Shown in pieces: positions 47,218-57,179 of a DNA stretch of 64,000 nucleotides (the stretch's first letter is position 1; each line of letters starts with the position of its first letter). Location of the stretch: NCBI RefSeq assembly GCF_029960665.1, contig NZ_JASBRB010000003.1, forward strand, positions 62,001 through 126,000. The letters run 5' to 3'. Origin of the DNA: Pseudarthrobacter sp. AL07. Its GTDB lineage: Bacteria > Actinomycetota > Actinomycetes > Actinomycetales > Micrococcaceae. The notes under the pieces were generated by a model, which made no database searches, was not told where the DNA came from, and saw only the letters and a list, made by a program, of their open reading frames with translations. Both the position numbers and the translations under genes were made by a program.

Positions 47218-48215
47218 TCACCCGTACTGAGTCACGTGAACGAGGTGCCGCCGGCGTCATGGTGGCCGTGATGATGCTCGTGCTCATCGGCGCGGGTGCA
47301 ATGGCTGTGGATGTTGGTCAGATTTATGCCGAACGGGCGCAACTCCAGAACGCCGCTGACGCCGGAGCACTCGCCGGAGCTGATCTCTGCTCGGAATCCG
47401 GCGGATGCACCCAGGCAAATGCAAACGCCGTGGCCGCTTCTCTTGCGAATAGTAATTCCAACGACGGGAAGTCGACGGTGGAGTCCGTAGATTTATCTGT
47501 GGCCGGCCAGGTGACAGTCACCACATCAACGAAGGACGGCACCACAAATGCCGGGTTCCTCACAAAGATGTTTGCGAACGTCCTGAACTCGCCCCCCGCC
47601 AAAGTGGGTGCGACGGCGACAGCCAAATGGCTATACCCGACAAAAGGCGTCTCGATTCTCCCCCTGACGTTCGCACCCTGCGAGTTCCAGGACGACGGGA
47701 TGCCCCACAAGATCCTGGTTCAAGGTGGTGCCAGGGATTGCAATGGGTTGAACCCTTCGAACCAGATCATTCCCGGCGGATTTGCTTGGCTCATGCCGGA
47801 CGGCAACACGGGCTGCACCGTCACGGCGACGGTAGACCAATGGAGCTACACCAGTTCGGGCGCCAGCGTCCCCACTGGCTGCCTGGACCTCTTCAATCCA
47901 GCGCTCAACCCCTCGCTGGCGAACTCCACAGTGGCGATTCCAGTCTATAAGTACACCTGCAATGGAATGTCCACAGCGACATTCGGAACGTGTTCCGGTA
48001 GCAACGTCCAGTATTTCATCGAGAAGTGGGCGGGCTTCGATCTCCAGGCATGGAATTTGTCCGGTCAGGCGAAATATGACCCGACCAACATATTCAGCGG
48101 TAGTGAGAAGGGACTTTACGGCACCTTCAAGGGTTTCGCCGCGGATCCGAGCCTCTTCACGGGAGGCTCGACCACTCAAAACGGCAACGTCACCATCCTC
48201 GGTTTGACCAAGTAA
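47205..48215 (+). CDS. tadG: TadG-like pilus assembly protein (locus 1)
   Basis: 336 aa with an N-terminal Tad/TadG motif: ERG then AAGVMVAVMMLVLIGAGAM, and VDVGQIYAERAQLQNAADAG AA-type blocks for the first 60 residues. The +5 position after Gly 14 is Met, not Glu. No von Willebrand domain is visible; the remaining 270 residues are an exported Cys-containing domain with no match I can name. Its ATG lies inside the end of tadE (13-nt overlap), exactly as in locus 2. Confidence 0.8.
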   Translation: MRRIVTRTESRERGAAGVMVAVMMLVLIGAGAMAVDVGQIYAERAQLQNAADAGALAGADLCSESGGCTQANANAVAASLANSNSNDGKSTVESVDLSVAGQVTVTTSTKDGTTNAGFLTKMFANVLNSPPAKVGATATAKWLYPTKGVSILPLTFAPCEFQDDGMPHKILVQGGARDCNGLNPSNQIIPGGFAWLMPDGNTGCTVTATVDQWSYTSSGASVPTGCLDLFNPALNPSLANSTVAIPVYKYTCNGMSTATFGTCSGSNVQYFIEKWAGFDLQAWNLSGQAKYDPTNIFSGSEKGLYGTFKGFAADPSLFTGGSTTQNGNVTILGLTK

Positions 48216-48236
48216 TAAGTAGCAAAGGGGAAAACA

Positions 48237-49010
48237 TTGAAAACACGCCTACTGGGAGGCATCGCCGCATTAGTTGTTGCAATACTCGGCACAGTCCTTC
48301 TCATCACCTATGTACAAAGTGCGGATCAACGGGCAATGGCCGGCACGGAGACCTCAGAGGTCTATGTTGTTCAAAAGGCCATTCCCGCCGGGACTCCGGT
48401 TAGCGGACTGAGCGATTCTGTCACCAAGAGACCCATCCAAAAATCGACTCTCACTGAGGGAACTGTTACGGACCTTGCTGAGTTTGGTTCGAAGGTGACC
48501 GCCGTTTCACTGGTCCCCGGCGAACAGCTACTTTCCAGCCGACTGGTGGACGCCAGCGCCTTCCTCGGCCCTTCGAGGATCGCAGTGCCAGACGGAATGC
48601 AGGAGATCTCCCTGAAGCTTCCCATAGAGCGCGTGGCCGGCGGAAAGATCAATGCCGGTGACACCGTAGGCATTTTCATCTCGCTACAGTCGGCATCGGG
48701 AGATGCGGCGGCAAAGTCCGAAGCGACGCAGCTGACCTTCCACAAAGTTCTGGTTACTGCGGCTCAGTTCAGCAACGGCAGTCCAGCGCAGCCGGACTCC
48801 GCACAACAAGGACAATCACAGGGCTCGCTGAATTCCGCTAATAACAACCAGACGGACGGCACCTACCTGATTACTCTCGCCAGAAACTCTGTCGACGCTG
48901 AACGCCTGGTTTACGCAATCGAATTCGGCAAAATCTATCTATCCAAGGAACCGGCCGGCGCAATCGAAGGAACTGCCGGGCCAGTGGACAATACGAAGGT
49001 ATTCCGATGA
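48237..49010 (+). CDS. cpaB: CpaB/RcpC-type pilus assembly protein (locus 1)
   Basis: 257 aa from a TTG after AAGGGG. An N-terminal membrane anchor (LLGGIAALVVAILGTVLL) is followed by a SAF domain: VYVVQKAIPAGTPV, LVPGEQLLSSRLV, then a second domain with PDGMQEISLKLPIERV and GDTVGIFISLQ. CpaB proteins help stabilise the Tad secretion channel at the envelope; in Gram-positives the partner is unclear. Overlaps cpaE by 4 nt. Confidence 0.85.
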   Translation: MKTRLLGGIAALVVAILGTVLLITYVQSADQRAMAGTETSEVYVVQKAIPAGTPVSGLSDSVTKRPIQKSTLTEGTVTDLAEFGSKVTAVSLVPGEQLLSSRLVDASAFLGPSRIAVPDGMQEISLKLPIERVAGGKINAGDTVGIFISLQSASGDAAAKSEATQLTFHKVLVTAAQFSNGSPAQPDSAQQGQSQGSLNSANNNQTDGTYLITLARNSVDAERLVYAIEFGKIYLSKEPAGAIEGTAGPVDNTKVFR

Positions 49011-50212
49011 GCCGGTTTGTTCTCATCACACCGAACTCCGATTTCGAACGCCGCGTACGAATGGCTACCGCCGGGATGCAAGGGTCCCTGCAGTTTTTCC
49101 AAGCCGACTATCTCCCCTCGGGTCCAGAGGAAGTCCTCAAGCAGCTCCTCGGGGAACCGCCTGAAGTCTTTATCCTAGGGCCGGGACTGCCTGAGGATGA
49201 CGCACTGAAATTTGCCTCCGTCATGGACCTTCAGTACCCGGAGATCAGCATGATCCTCGTTGCAGGCGAGTCGTCCGATATCGCAATCCAGGCGATGCGC
49301 GCCGGCATCCGGGACCTTTTGGACCCGGCCGCCGAAACTGATCGCATTCGGATCATTGTGGAACGGGCCAGCCTGGCAGCAGCCGGTCGTCGGCGAGGCC
49401 TCGCGCCAAGCAGTTCCGAACACCATGAGCATGCCGAAGGCGGACGTATCATTGCCGTCATCTCCCCGAAGGGTGGCGTAGGCAAGACCACTGTGGCGAC
49501 GAACATCGCAGTTGGCCTGGGTCAATTCGCCCCGATGGGCGTAGTGATTGTTGACTTGGACCTCCAATTTGGCGATGTTGCGAGTGGCCTCATGCTGGAG
49601 CCTGAACACACCATCACCGATGCCGTGGTTGGCGCCGCCAGTCAGGATTCCATGGTCCTCAAGACCTATCTCAGCGTGCATCCAGCAGGAATCTATGCGC
49701 TCTGCGCGCCGCGGAACCCAGTGGAAATGGACCGAATCAGCGGTGAAAACGTCAGCCACTTGCTCAAGCAACTGCGGCAGGAATTCCAGTACGTCGTGGT
49801 CGACACCGCCCCGGGGTTGGGCGAACATGTCCTCGCAACCTTGGACCTGGCGTCGGATGCCGTATGGATCTGCGGCATGGATATTCCCAGCATCAGGGGT
49901 CTGCGGACTGGAAGTCACATCCTAGCGGAACTGAACCTTTTGCCTGAGCGCCGGCACGTGGTTCTAAATATGGCAGACCGTCGAACTGGTCTGACTCTGC
50001 AGGACGTCGAAGCAACGATAGGCGCGCCAATTGACGTGGTGCTTCCGCGGTCCAGGACCCTTCCGTTTTCCACGAACAAGGGCGTTCCCCTGCTCCAAGA
50101 CAACAGCCGAGACCCTGCAACCAAGGGACTCCGACAGCTGGTCGATCGATTCAAGCCCAATTGGGAAGCCAGACCTCATAAGAAACTGCACCGAAGGGCG
50201 GTCGTCCAGTGA
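49007..50212 (+). CDS. cpaE: CpaE/TadZ-type localisation ATPase (locus 1)
   Basis: 401 aa. An N-terminal receiver-like domain (about 1-125; ILVAGESSDIAIQAMRAG) without an obvious phospho-Asp precedes a MinD/ParA-type ATPase with deviant Walker A SPKGGVGKTTVATN at about residue 153 and VDLDLQFGDVASGL. CpaE places the Tad machine at its site in the cell. The C-terminus ends KLHRRAVV, nearly as in locus 2. Flanking overlaps of 4 nt couple it to cpaB and cpaF. Confidence 0.9.
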   Translation: MSRFVLITPNSDFERRVRMATAGMQGSLQFFQADYLPSGPEEVLKQLLGEPPEVFILGPGLPEDDALKFASVMDLQYPEISMILVAGESSDIAIQAMRAGIRDLLDPAAETDRIRIIVERASLAAAGRRRGLAPSSSEHHEHAEGGRIIAVISPKGGVGKTTVATNIAVGLGQFAPMGVVIVDLDLQFGDVASGLMLEPEHTITDAVVGAASQDSMVLKTYLSVHPAGIYALCAPRNPVEMDRISGENVSHLLKQLRQEFQYVVVDTAPGLGEHVLATLDLASDAVWICGMDIPSIRGLRTGSHILAELNLLPERRHVVLNMADRRTGLTLQDVEATIGAPIDVVLPRSRTLPFSTNKGVPLLQDNSRDPATKGLRQLVDRFKPNWEARPHKKLHRRAVVQ

Positions 50213-51690
50213 ACCTCGCACGCAGACTCGAAAAAGTACGTGGCACGGAGGCCAGCCCGGCCGCCATCGAGGCCATACCGCCAAACCCATTCACGGCGTC
50301 GGCCGCAGCCGAGCCCGCGACACTTGGGCGAATCCATGAGGCTAAGACCGCTGAGACCGCCCATGCCGCGGACGTGGTGGAACTCACCCCGACGGCAGCT
50401 GCTGCCAGTGGGGCGCTTGGCGCCCTGAAGGAACGCGCCAGCCAGGCACTATACGAGCGCCTCGGCGCCCGAATTACTGACTCTTCACTCGAGGAAGCTG
50501 AACTCCATCAGTATGTCAAGGACGAACTGAAAATCGTCGTCGACGAGGAACAGGTGCCGTTGACAGCGACCGAGCGCCAGAGGTTGATCCGCGAGATCAT
50601 CGACGACGTCCTTGGTCACGGCCCAATTCAGCGGTTCCTGGACGATCCGACAGTGACCGAGGTTATGGTCAACCGTTACGACCAGGTTTATGTTGAGCGA
50701 GATGGCAAGCTGACCATGACAGACACTAAGTTCGCTTCCGATGACGCGTTGCGGCGCGTGATCGAAAGGATCGTGTCAAAGGTCGGCCGGCGGATCGACG
50801 AATCCTCGCCGCTCGTGGACGCCCGTCTGGCCGATGGGTCCCGCGTCAATGCGATCATTCCGCCCTTGGCAGTCAACGGCCCCGCCCTCACGATTCGAAA
50901 GTTCGGCAGGGACGCGTTGACTGTCCAGAAGCTCATCGCTTACGGCAGTCTGTCGCCAGAGATGGCTGAGCTTCTTCAGGCATGTGTCCTGGCACGGATG
51001 AACATCATCGTTTCGGGAGGGACCGGCACCGGCAAGACGACGTTGCTCAACGCACTCTCCTCATTTATCCCGGATTCAGACCGCATCGTGACCATTGAGG
51101 ACGCCGTTGAACTCCAGTTGCAGCAGGACCACGTTGTCCGGTTGGAGAGCCGTCCGCCAAATATCGAGGGCAAGGGCGAAGTAGCTATCCGGGACCTCGT
51201 GAGGAACTCACTCCGCATGCGGCCCGACCGGATTGTTGTCGGCGAAGTCCGCGGAGGCGAGTGCCTGGACATGTTGCAAGCAATGAACACCGGCCATGAT
51301 GGATCGCTGTCCACCGTCCACGCCAACTCCCCCAGGGATGCCATTGCGCGTCTCGAGACGCTGGTGCTGATGGCCGGCATGGACATCCCACTGCGGGCTG
51401 TTCGGGAACAGGTGGCCTCCGCCGTCAATCTCATCGTCCATATTTCAAGGCTCCGAGATGGAACTCGCAGGGTCACCCACATCACCGAGGTTCAGGGCAT
51501 GGAAGGCGATATTGTCACCCTCCAAGATGCCTTCATTTTCGATTATTCGGCGGGCGTGGACTCCAACGGTCGATTCCTTGGCAAACCTGTCCCGACAGGC
51601 GTGAGGCCGCGGTTCACGGACCGTTTCGTAGAACTCGGCATCAAGATTTCGCCCCACGTCTTCGGGGCCCAGTCAGTAAGGGGCAGGTAG
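50209..51690 (+). CDS. cpaF: CpaF/TadA secretion ATPase (locus 1)
   Basis: Hexameric ATPase powering Tad pilus extension and retraction, 493 aa. A variable first 75 residues leads to the N-terminal domain (DDVLGHGPIQRFLDDPTVTE), then Walker A GGTGTGKTTLLNALSSF at about 268, the Asp box IVTIEDAVELQLQQDHVVRL, Walker B RIVVGEVRGGECLDML and the His box STVHANSPRDAIARLE. GTG start overlapping cpaE by 4 nt. All catalytic parts are present. Confidence 0.95.
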   Translation: MNLARRLEKVRGTEASPAAIEAIPPNPFTASAAAEPATLGRIHEAKTAETAHAADVVELTPTAAAASGALGALKERASQALYERLGARITDSSLEEAELHQYVKDELKIVVDEEQVPLTATERQRLIREIIDDVLGHGPIQRFLDDPTVTEVMVNRYDQVYVERDGKLTMTDTKFASDDALRRVIERIVSKVGRRIDESSPLVDARLADGSRVNAIIPPLAVNGPALTIRKFGRDALTVQKLIAYGSLSPEMAELLQACVLARMNIIVSGGTGTGKTTLLNALSSFIPDSDRIVTIEDAVELQLQQDHVVRLESRPPNIEGKGEVAIRDLVRNSLRMRPDRIVVGEVRGGECLDMLQAMNTGHDGSLSTVHANSPRDAIARLETLVLMAGMDIPLRAVREQVASAVNLIVHISRLRDGTRRVTHITEVQGMEGDIVTLQDAFIFDYSAGVDSNGRFLGKPVPTGVRPRFTDRFVELGIKISPHVFGAQSVRGR

Positions 51691-51692
51691 CC

Positions 51693-52643
51693 ATGGCCAC
51701 CGACATGCCTGTATCCCTGTTCATTGGTGGTCTCCTATTGGTCTATCTGTCCCTTGTCCTACTTTTCGGCGTTGTATTTAGGGGCAGGGCTGGGGTTCCT
51801 CTCTCGCGCAGACGTCCTGACGCTGTGCAGAATTCCTCCAGTCTGACGAGGTTGACGAATCAGGCCGTGGGGGCCCTCAACCGTGGCCTTAAGAGCCGCC
51901 CCGCCGGCTTCTTCAGCCGAGAAAGGTTGGAGCAGGCTGGGCTCAATAAGGAGCCGGGAGACTATCTGCTGATGGCTGGGGCAATCACTCTCGTGGCGAC
52001 GGTGCTGGGGTTTTTTCTCGGCGGCGTTGGCATCGGCATCCTGTCCTCGCTGCTGTCCCCCTTCCTGCTGTACCTGGCCGTCAACGTTCTGATCGGCCGG
52101 CGTCGCAGGAAGTTTGACGAGCAGGTTCCGGACACCCTTCAGATGTTTTCCGGAGGCCTCCGTGCCGGTCATAGCCTGTTGCGGGCCATAGATGCCGCCG
52201 CCCAGGAAAGTGAAGCCCCGATGTCCGAGGAGCTGAGCAGAGTTGTAAATGAGACCAGAATCGGACGGGACTTGGGGGAATCGCTGGCCGATGTCTCGCG
52301 GCGAACTGCCAGCGAGGACTTCTATTGGATTGCACAGGCAATTGAGATCCACCGTGAAGTGGGTGGCGACCTGGCCGAAGTCCTTGACCACGTGGGCGAA
52401 ACGATCCGCGATAGGAACCAGGTAAGAGGCCAAGTGCGGGCACTGAGCGCAGAGGGGCGGGTCTCGGCTTTGGTCCTGATGGCATTGCCGATCTGCATGT
52501 TCATCGGATTAGTGCTCTTCAACCCCCTCTACGCCAAGGTCTTTACGACGACCGTCATCGGTTTTGCGATGCTGGGTGCCGCCGTGCTGCTTCTGTCAGT
52601 TGGCGGGCTCTGGCTCAGTCGAATCATTAAGCCAAAGTACTAG
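51693..52643 (+). CDS. tadB: TadB inner-membrane platform protein
   Basis: 316 aa type II secretion F-domain protein. One TM at the N-terminus (PVSLFIGGLLLVYLSLVLLF), a pair around 85-130, a cytoplasmic GspF domain (PDTLQMFSGGLRAGHSLLRA, EVGGDLAEVLDHVGETIRDR) and two C-terminal TMs. It pairs with TadC as the membrane base on which CpaF acts. Starts 2 bp after cpaF. Confidence 0.92.
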   Translation: MATDMPVSLFIGGLLLVYLSLVLLFGVVFRGRAGVPLSRRRPDAVQNSSSLTRLTNQAVGALNRGLKSRPAGFFSRERLEQAGLNKEPGDYLLMAGAITLVATVLGFFLGGVGIGILSSLLSPFLLYLAVNVLIGRRRRKFDEQVPDTLQMFSGGLRAGHSLLRAIDAAAQESEAPMSEELSRVVNETRIGRDLGESLADVSRRTASEDFYWIAQAIEIHREVGGDLAEVLDHVGETIRDRNQVRGQVRALSAEGRVSALVLMALPICMFIGLVLFNPLYAKVFTTTVIGFAMLGAAVLLLSVGGLWLSRIIKPKY

Positions 52644-52655
52644 GGGGCAGAAGAG

Positions 52656-53531
52656 ATGCAACCCATCGCATCAGCAGCAATCTTGGCCATCGTCCTGCCA
52701 ATATCCGGCATGATCTGGCTGACCTTCACGGGAGACCGCGCCGGCCTGCGGAATATCCAGACGAATCTGGGCTTGCGCCGCGGTCAAGCGCCCCAGGCAG
52801 TGAACGTCAATGAGCATATCGCTGCATTGTCGCGTCGTTTGACCCCTCACAGCTACGAGGCGTGGCTGGACAAACAACTGGCCGGTGCGGGGCGGCCCAA
52901 GCAATGGCCATTGGCACGCGTCATCATGGTCAAACCAATGCTGGCATTCGGAGGAGCCATCTTGGGTCTCCTCATCCTGATAGGAGAACCATCCAGTGCC
53001 AGGTTCGTGCTCCTCCTTGGAATCGCTGCCCTGTGCTACTTCGTCCCGGACATCCTAATACGCAACATGGCACAAAAACGCCGTGAAGAAATCAGGCTCG
53101 AACTGCCTAATGCCCTTGACCAGATGCTTATCTCAGTGCAGGCCGGCCTCGGTTTCGAGACGGCAATGGGACGTGCAGGCGAGAACGGCCGGGGCCCGCT
53201 TGCCGACGAATTGATCAGAACACTCCAAGACATCCAGGTCGGACGGTCCCGCAAGGAAGCATATCTATCCTTGTCCGACCGGGTAGACGTTCCTGATGTC
53301 CGCAGCTTTATCAGAGCAGTGGTCCAGGCAGACACATACGGTATTGCGATTGCCGGCGTTCTCAAGGCCCAAGCCAAAGATATGAGGATCAAGCGGCGGC
53401 AACGCGCTGAAGAACACGCCATGAAGATGCCAGTCAAGATGCTGTTCCCCTTGATCTTCTTCATCCTGCCAACTCTGTTCATTGTCTTGCTGGGGCCGGC
53501 TGTGCTCCAGATCATGGCCGCTTTCAAATAG
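52656..53531 (+). CDS. tadC: TadC inner-membrane platform protein
   Basis: 291 aa, F-domain paralogue of TadB. N-terminal TM (ASAAILAIVLPISGMIWL), central TMs at about 85-130, then LPNALDQMLISVQAGLGFET, LSDRVDVPDVRSFIRAVVQA and a final TM FPLIFFILPTLFIVLLGPA. Follows tadB by 12 bp and precedes the third flp gene by 8 bp. Confidence 0.92.
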   Translation: MQPIASAAILAIVLPISGMIWLTFTGDRAGLRNIQTNLGLRRGQAPQAVNVNEHIAALSRRLTPHSYEAWLDKQLAGAGRPKQWPLARVIMVKPMLAFGGAILGLLILIGEPSSARFVLLLGIAALCYFVPDILIRNMAQKRREEIRLELPNALDQMLISVQAGLGFETAMGRAGENGRGPLADELIRTLQDIQVGRSRKEAYLSLSDRVDVPDVRSFIRAVVQADTYGIAIAGVLKAQAKDMRIKRRQRAEEHAMKMPVKMLFPLIFFILPTLFIVLLGPAVLQIMAAFK

Positions 53532-53539
53532 GGGGAACA

Positions 53540-53755
53540 ATGTTCCATCAACTCACCAACCTCGTCGAGCAAGCCGCGGAAGCTCTCACAGCTCTCCGTC
53601 GCGACCAACATGGGGCCACTGCAACCGAGTACGGGATCTTACTCTCGTTCTTGGCACTGGCCCTTGTCTTTGGAGTTACAGCCTTTGGACAGGCCCTTAA
53701 CCTCCACTACGAGGGCATGACCACAACTCTGAAAACCGCCCTCGGACTTCCCTAA
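53540..53755 (+). CDS. flp: Flp-type pilin 3 at the end of Tad locus 1
   Basis: 71 aa. Leader of 25 residues ending RRDQHG, then ATATEYGILLSFLALALV with Glu +5 and Tyr +6. It is clearly different from pilins 1 and 2 in leader and tail (LHYEGMTTTLKTALGLP). Its position after tadC, with GGGGGAA upstream and its own terminator downstream, means it is expressed at the level of the machinery genes and may be a minor or tip pilin (inference). Confidence 0.85.
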   Translation: MFHQLTNLVEQAAEALTALRRDQHGATATEYGILLSFLALALVFGVTAFGQALNLHYEGMTTTLKTALGLP

Positions 53756-53790
53756 GCCCTGCCCTCGCGCCACTCGGCGCCCCAAATACC

Positions 53791-53828
53791 GGACCCCCTC
53801 GGAACCCAGAACCGAGGGGGTCCGTTTT
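53791..53828 (+). terminator. Rho-independent terminator of Tad locus 1
   Basis: GGACCCCCTCGG (53791-53802) pairs perfectly with CCGAGGGGGTCC (53812-53823) across an 8-9 base loop, followed by GTTTT. Confidence 0.85.
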
Positions 53829-53908
53829 CGTAAACAACACCACCCCAACCCAACAGGGGTACTTAAGAGATACAAGCTGAGAAAGCCCAGTTTCGTGAGA
53901 AATCGAGG

Positions 53909-55909
53909 CTACAGGTCGCAACCCACGAATCTATACAGCACCGCGGAGCCTTGCTGGTCCATTTTGACGAACGCCGGCGAATTGTCGGGAACTTTAATGC
54001 CCGGAAAATCATTGACTTCCTTGCGTAGGGGATCAATGAAGTGGTCGCCAAAGTCGAGGAGAAATTGAATGTTCTCCCGTTTCGCAGCCGCGCAGGCCTC
54101 AGATCCCGGCGTGGCTTGATTCAGCATCTTGGCCAGAAGTAAACGGTCTGCATTCGAACCCGTGTACGCGTGCGGGAATAGTACCCGGCGATCCGCAATG
54201 GCATAGGCCGTGGAACTACCATCCCAAGGATTGTTGGCCATCACAGCACCCTCCGGTACCTCTGCGCTGAGCCGCTTCAACAGGTCAAGTTCATTGGGGC
54301 TCAGCAGCGGCGAGTCCCCAGTTAAAGAGTACGTATGTTCCCGGCCCGGCGCCGTTTGCGAATTCGTTGGCCAGATGATGGCGGATGTCGCGATCGCTGC
54401 GATGCCAACGGGAACGAGCCATTTGATGCGGTAGCGGGGGGCAATACCCTCAAAGATCCAGATGGCCGCTGCACCGACAAAGACGGTCCAGAACATTGGC
54501 AGAAGGGCCGCAAGGCGAGGTGGGTCACCATACCAGGCGCCAATAATAATCTGTCTAGCGAGTGGCTCCGGAACCGATGCCGCCACCAGGTACAACATAA
54601 CTGCACCTCCGTACGAGGCCAAAAACCACCGTTCGGTTGGCCGCCCGATCAGAAGAGCGGTTCCGAGCAGGGTAAGCACCGCCAGGCCCCAGTCCACGTC
54701 CCCGTGCGTAGGTGCTGCCAGGAGCACGCTCCCCACAGCCGCCGGTAACGAGTCAATCGGATCCCAGGTGGTGGTCCAAGGTCGCACAACTACCCAAACC
54801 ACCAGGCCAAAGGCAAATACGCTAATCCAAAATGCGATCCATTGCAGGTATCCAAAGGGATCGGACCGTTGCTGTTTGAGCTGCCGGAACGAACGCGCGG
54901 CAGCCATGGCGGCGAAAGCCGATGAAAGTCCAACGAGGGCCACAAGCGCCGACATATGCGTGCATACGAGTCCTGACAGACCGACAACCAGCGTGGTCAG
55001 CCCTAGCGGCCAAGGCACGGGCGTTGTCTTGCCAAACTTAAATATCGTCGCCAAAACCATAAGTAGCGGAGCCAAAAACGTCACCGCAAGCATGTAGGGA
55101 AATAGCGGTCCGAAGTCACTCTTTTGGCTCTGCATGACTGTGAAAGGGAAGGCGAAGAAACCCGCACTGGCGACCCCGGCAGACAACAGGGCAACGATCT
55201 TGGGCCCAACTACCACATGGACCAAAAGAAGCACGCCCAGGGGCCAAGCGGCAGCTACTATCGCAAAATTGAGGGCGTTCGCCGCTTCAACCACCGGTAG
55301 CCGGGTCGCCTCAGCCACCAAAGCGGCAAGCGCGTGCCAGATCTGAGGGTAAAACCCGGTCGATTCGCCCATCAGTCCTCTCACCGAGAAGGGCGATCCG
55401 TCGCCCGAATCTATGATCTGCTGGACCAGATTCAGGTGGAATGGCACGTCAATGCCCTGATTGATGTTGCCGGGACGCTCAACGATCTGGACATAGCGCA
55501 AGGTCAGAAGGACCCCGCTAGCCACTAAGGCAAACCAGTACGCCGTGCCAGCGCTTTGTTCGGCCGGGGGCCATCCAAAGCTTTTCGGCCATAGCCTGGC
55601 CGCTGTCCGGAGCAGGACTAGAACGGCTCCGACAAGTAATACCACGGCCACGGCAAAGACGCCGATCTGCCAGTCGATATGCAACCACCAACAGACAAGA
55701 GTGGACACGGCAACAAGTGATGCCGTCAGTACGGGCGCAAGTGACACCATCCATATGCGCCGAAGCCCCAGCGCCCAGCCCAAGAGTAGCCCGGGCAGCA
55801 TGAGTACTGCCGTCGCGACACCGAGACCCGGCAGTGCGGCAAGCCAAGAGATCAAGGATTCGCCAAGTAGTTCATCAGTATTCCCCAAGTTTCGACATTC
55901 TGCCCACAA
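53909..55909 (-). CDS. Large multi-pass membrane protein, probable glycosyltransferase-like (DUF6541-type)
   Basis: Up to 666 aa with roughly 13 hydrophobic segments and an extracellular C-terminal domain of about 170 residues. The first large loop has NINQGIDVPFHLNLVQQI followed by GESTGFYPQIWHALAAL, resembling actinobacterial DUF6541 proteins thought to have a GT-C fold; no activity is known. The start is uncertain: TTG at 55909 is only two bases from GGGAGG, and later TTG codons are possible. It diverges from the GT2-GtrA gene only 31 bp away, suggesting shared control and a role in the same glycan pathway. Confidence 0.75.
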   Translation of the reverse strand: MWAECRNLGNTDELLGESLISWLAALPGLGVATAVLMLPGLLLGWALGLRRIWMVSLAPVLTASLVAVSTLVCWWLHIDWQIGVFAVAVVLLVGAVLVLLRTAARLWPKSFGWPPAEQSAGTAYWFALVASGVLLTLRYVQIVERPGNINQGIDVPFHLNLVQQIIDSGDGSPFSVRGLMGESTGFYPQIWHALAALVAEATRLPVVEAANALNFAIVAAAWPLGVLLLVHVVVGPKIVALLSAGVASAGFFAFPFTVMQSQKSDFGPLFPYMLAVTFLAPLLMVLATIFKFGKTTPVPWPLGLTTLVVGLSGLVCTHMSALVALVGLSSAFAAMAAARSFRQLKQQRSDPFGYLQWIAFWISVFAFGLVVWVVVRPWTTTWDPIDSLPAAVGSVLLAAPTHGDVDWGLAVLTLLGTALLIGRPTERWFLASYGGAVMLYLVAASVPEPLARQIIIGAWYGDPPRLAALLPMFWTVFVGAAAIWIFEGIAPRYRIKWLVPVGIAAIATSAIIWPTNSQTAPGREHTYSLTGDSPLLSPNELDLLKRLSAEVPEGAVMANNPWDGSSTAYAIADRRVLFPHAYTGSNADRLLLAKMLNQATPGSEACAAAKRENIQFLLDFGDHFIDPLRKEVNDFPGIKVPDNSPAFVKMDQQGSAVLYRFVGCDL

Positions 55910-55940
55910 GTCCTCCCTGCGCGCCTATAGCATACATAGC

Positions 55941-57179
55941 ATGAAACTTAGCCACGGGGGCCTGGCGCTTGAAATTGTTGTACCGGTTTTCAATGAGGAA
56001 TCGGTACTCGAAAAGAGCATCATCGAGCTCGCAAGTTACTTACAACTTGAAATGTCAATGACGTGGCAGATTACCATCGCTGACAACGCCAGCACTGACA
56101 GAACACCCATTATTGCTGCCAACCTTGCCGACCGTATGCCAAACGTTGCTTATCGGCGCCTCGAGGTTAAGGGACGCGGATGGGCCCTTCGGGATGCTTG
56201 GAGTTCCTCCAAGGCCACGGTCCTGGCGTATTTGGATGTGGACCTCTCCACTGATCTCGCGGCCCTGCCGCCGTTGGTGGCACCGCTGCTGTCCGGCCAT
56301 TCCGATATCTCCATCGGCACGAGGCTTGGCCAGAGCTCCCGCGTGAGCCGAGGCCCGAAGCGCGAATTCATTTCGCGCTCATACAACTTTCTGCTAAAAC
56401 GAACCATGCAGGTGCGTTTCTCCGACGCTCAGTGCGGTTTCAAGGCCATCCGTGCCGACGTCGCCAAAACGCTCCTTCCCCACGTCGAAGACAACGGCTG
56501 GTTCTTTGACACCGAACTCCTAATCATTGCGGAGCGGTCCGGCCTACGAATTCACGAGATTCCCGTGGACTGGGTGGACGACCCGGACAGTCGGGTGGAC
56601 ATCAAGCAGACTGCAATCGACGACATTCGCGGACTGGTCCGCGTTGCTGGCTCCTTGGTGAAGGGTGTGATTCCCGTCCAAGCAATTTATGCAGAGCTCG
56701 GGCGGCGCCCGATAGTTCCGCAGTGGCGCCCCAGCTTTTTTGGTCAGGTTATTCGGTTCGGGGTGGTCGGGGCCGTATCAACATTGGCATTCGCTTTGCT
56801 CTTTGTGCTGTTTCAGGAGCCTTTTGGGGCACAGGAGGCCAATTTTCTAGCCCTCCTCCTGACGGCGATCGGAAATACAGCCGCTAATCGCCGTTTCACG
56901 TTCGGCATCAACGGCCCGGATAGGCTCTTCACGCAGCAGTTCCAGGGGCTTGTTGTCTTCACAATGGCCTGGTCAATCACATCATCATCACTCTTGGTAT
57001 TGCATGCTGCTACACCGAATTCGTCATCTACTATGGAGCTTGTGACTCTGACAGGCGCCAATATCCTCGCGACACTAATGCGCTTCGTCCTGCTGCGCGT
57101 CTGGGTATTCCGTGTTCGCAGAGCCGACGGAGCTGCCCGTCTGATGACCTCAAGCCTTAAAACGGCTCGGGTAGCTTGA
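55941..57179 (+). CDS. GT2 glycosyltransferase fused to a GtrA-type membrane domain (copy 2)
   Basis: 412 aa, exactly the length of copy 1 at 38867, with long identical stretches (ALPPLVAPLLSGHSDISIG, QCGFKAIRADVAK, LRIHEIPVDWVDDPDSRV). GT2 domain first (EIVVPVFNEESVLEKS, YLDVDLSTD), then four GtrA hydrophobic segments from VIRFGVVGAVSTLAFALLF. Differences cluster in residues 25-75 and the C-terminal tail. It starts MKLSHGGLALE at 55941; the longer frame from 55545 is antisense to the neighbour. Its TGA overlaps the TTG of the GT39 gene, as in copy 1. Confidence 0.86.
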   Translation: MKLSHGGLALEIVVPVFNEESVLEKSIIELASYLQLEMSMTWQITIADNASTDRTPIIAANLADRMPNVAYRRLEVKGRGWALRDAWSSSKATVLAYLDVDLSTDLAALPPLVAPLLSGHSDISIGTRLGQSSRVSRGPKREFISRSYNFLLKRTMQVRFSDAQCGFKAIRADVAKTLLPHVEDNGWFFDTELLIIAERSGLRIHEIPVDWVDDPDSRVDIKQTAIDDIRGLVRVAGSLVKGVIPVQAIYAELGRRPIVPQWRPSFFGQVIRFGVVGAVSTLAFALLFVLFQEPFGAQEANFLALLLTAIGNTAANRRFTFGINGPDRLFTQQFQGLVVFTMAWSITSSSLLVLHAATPNSSSTMELVTLTGANILATLMRFVLLRVWVFRVRRADGAARLMTSSLKTARVA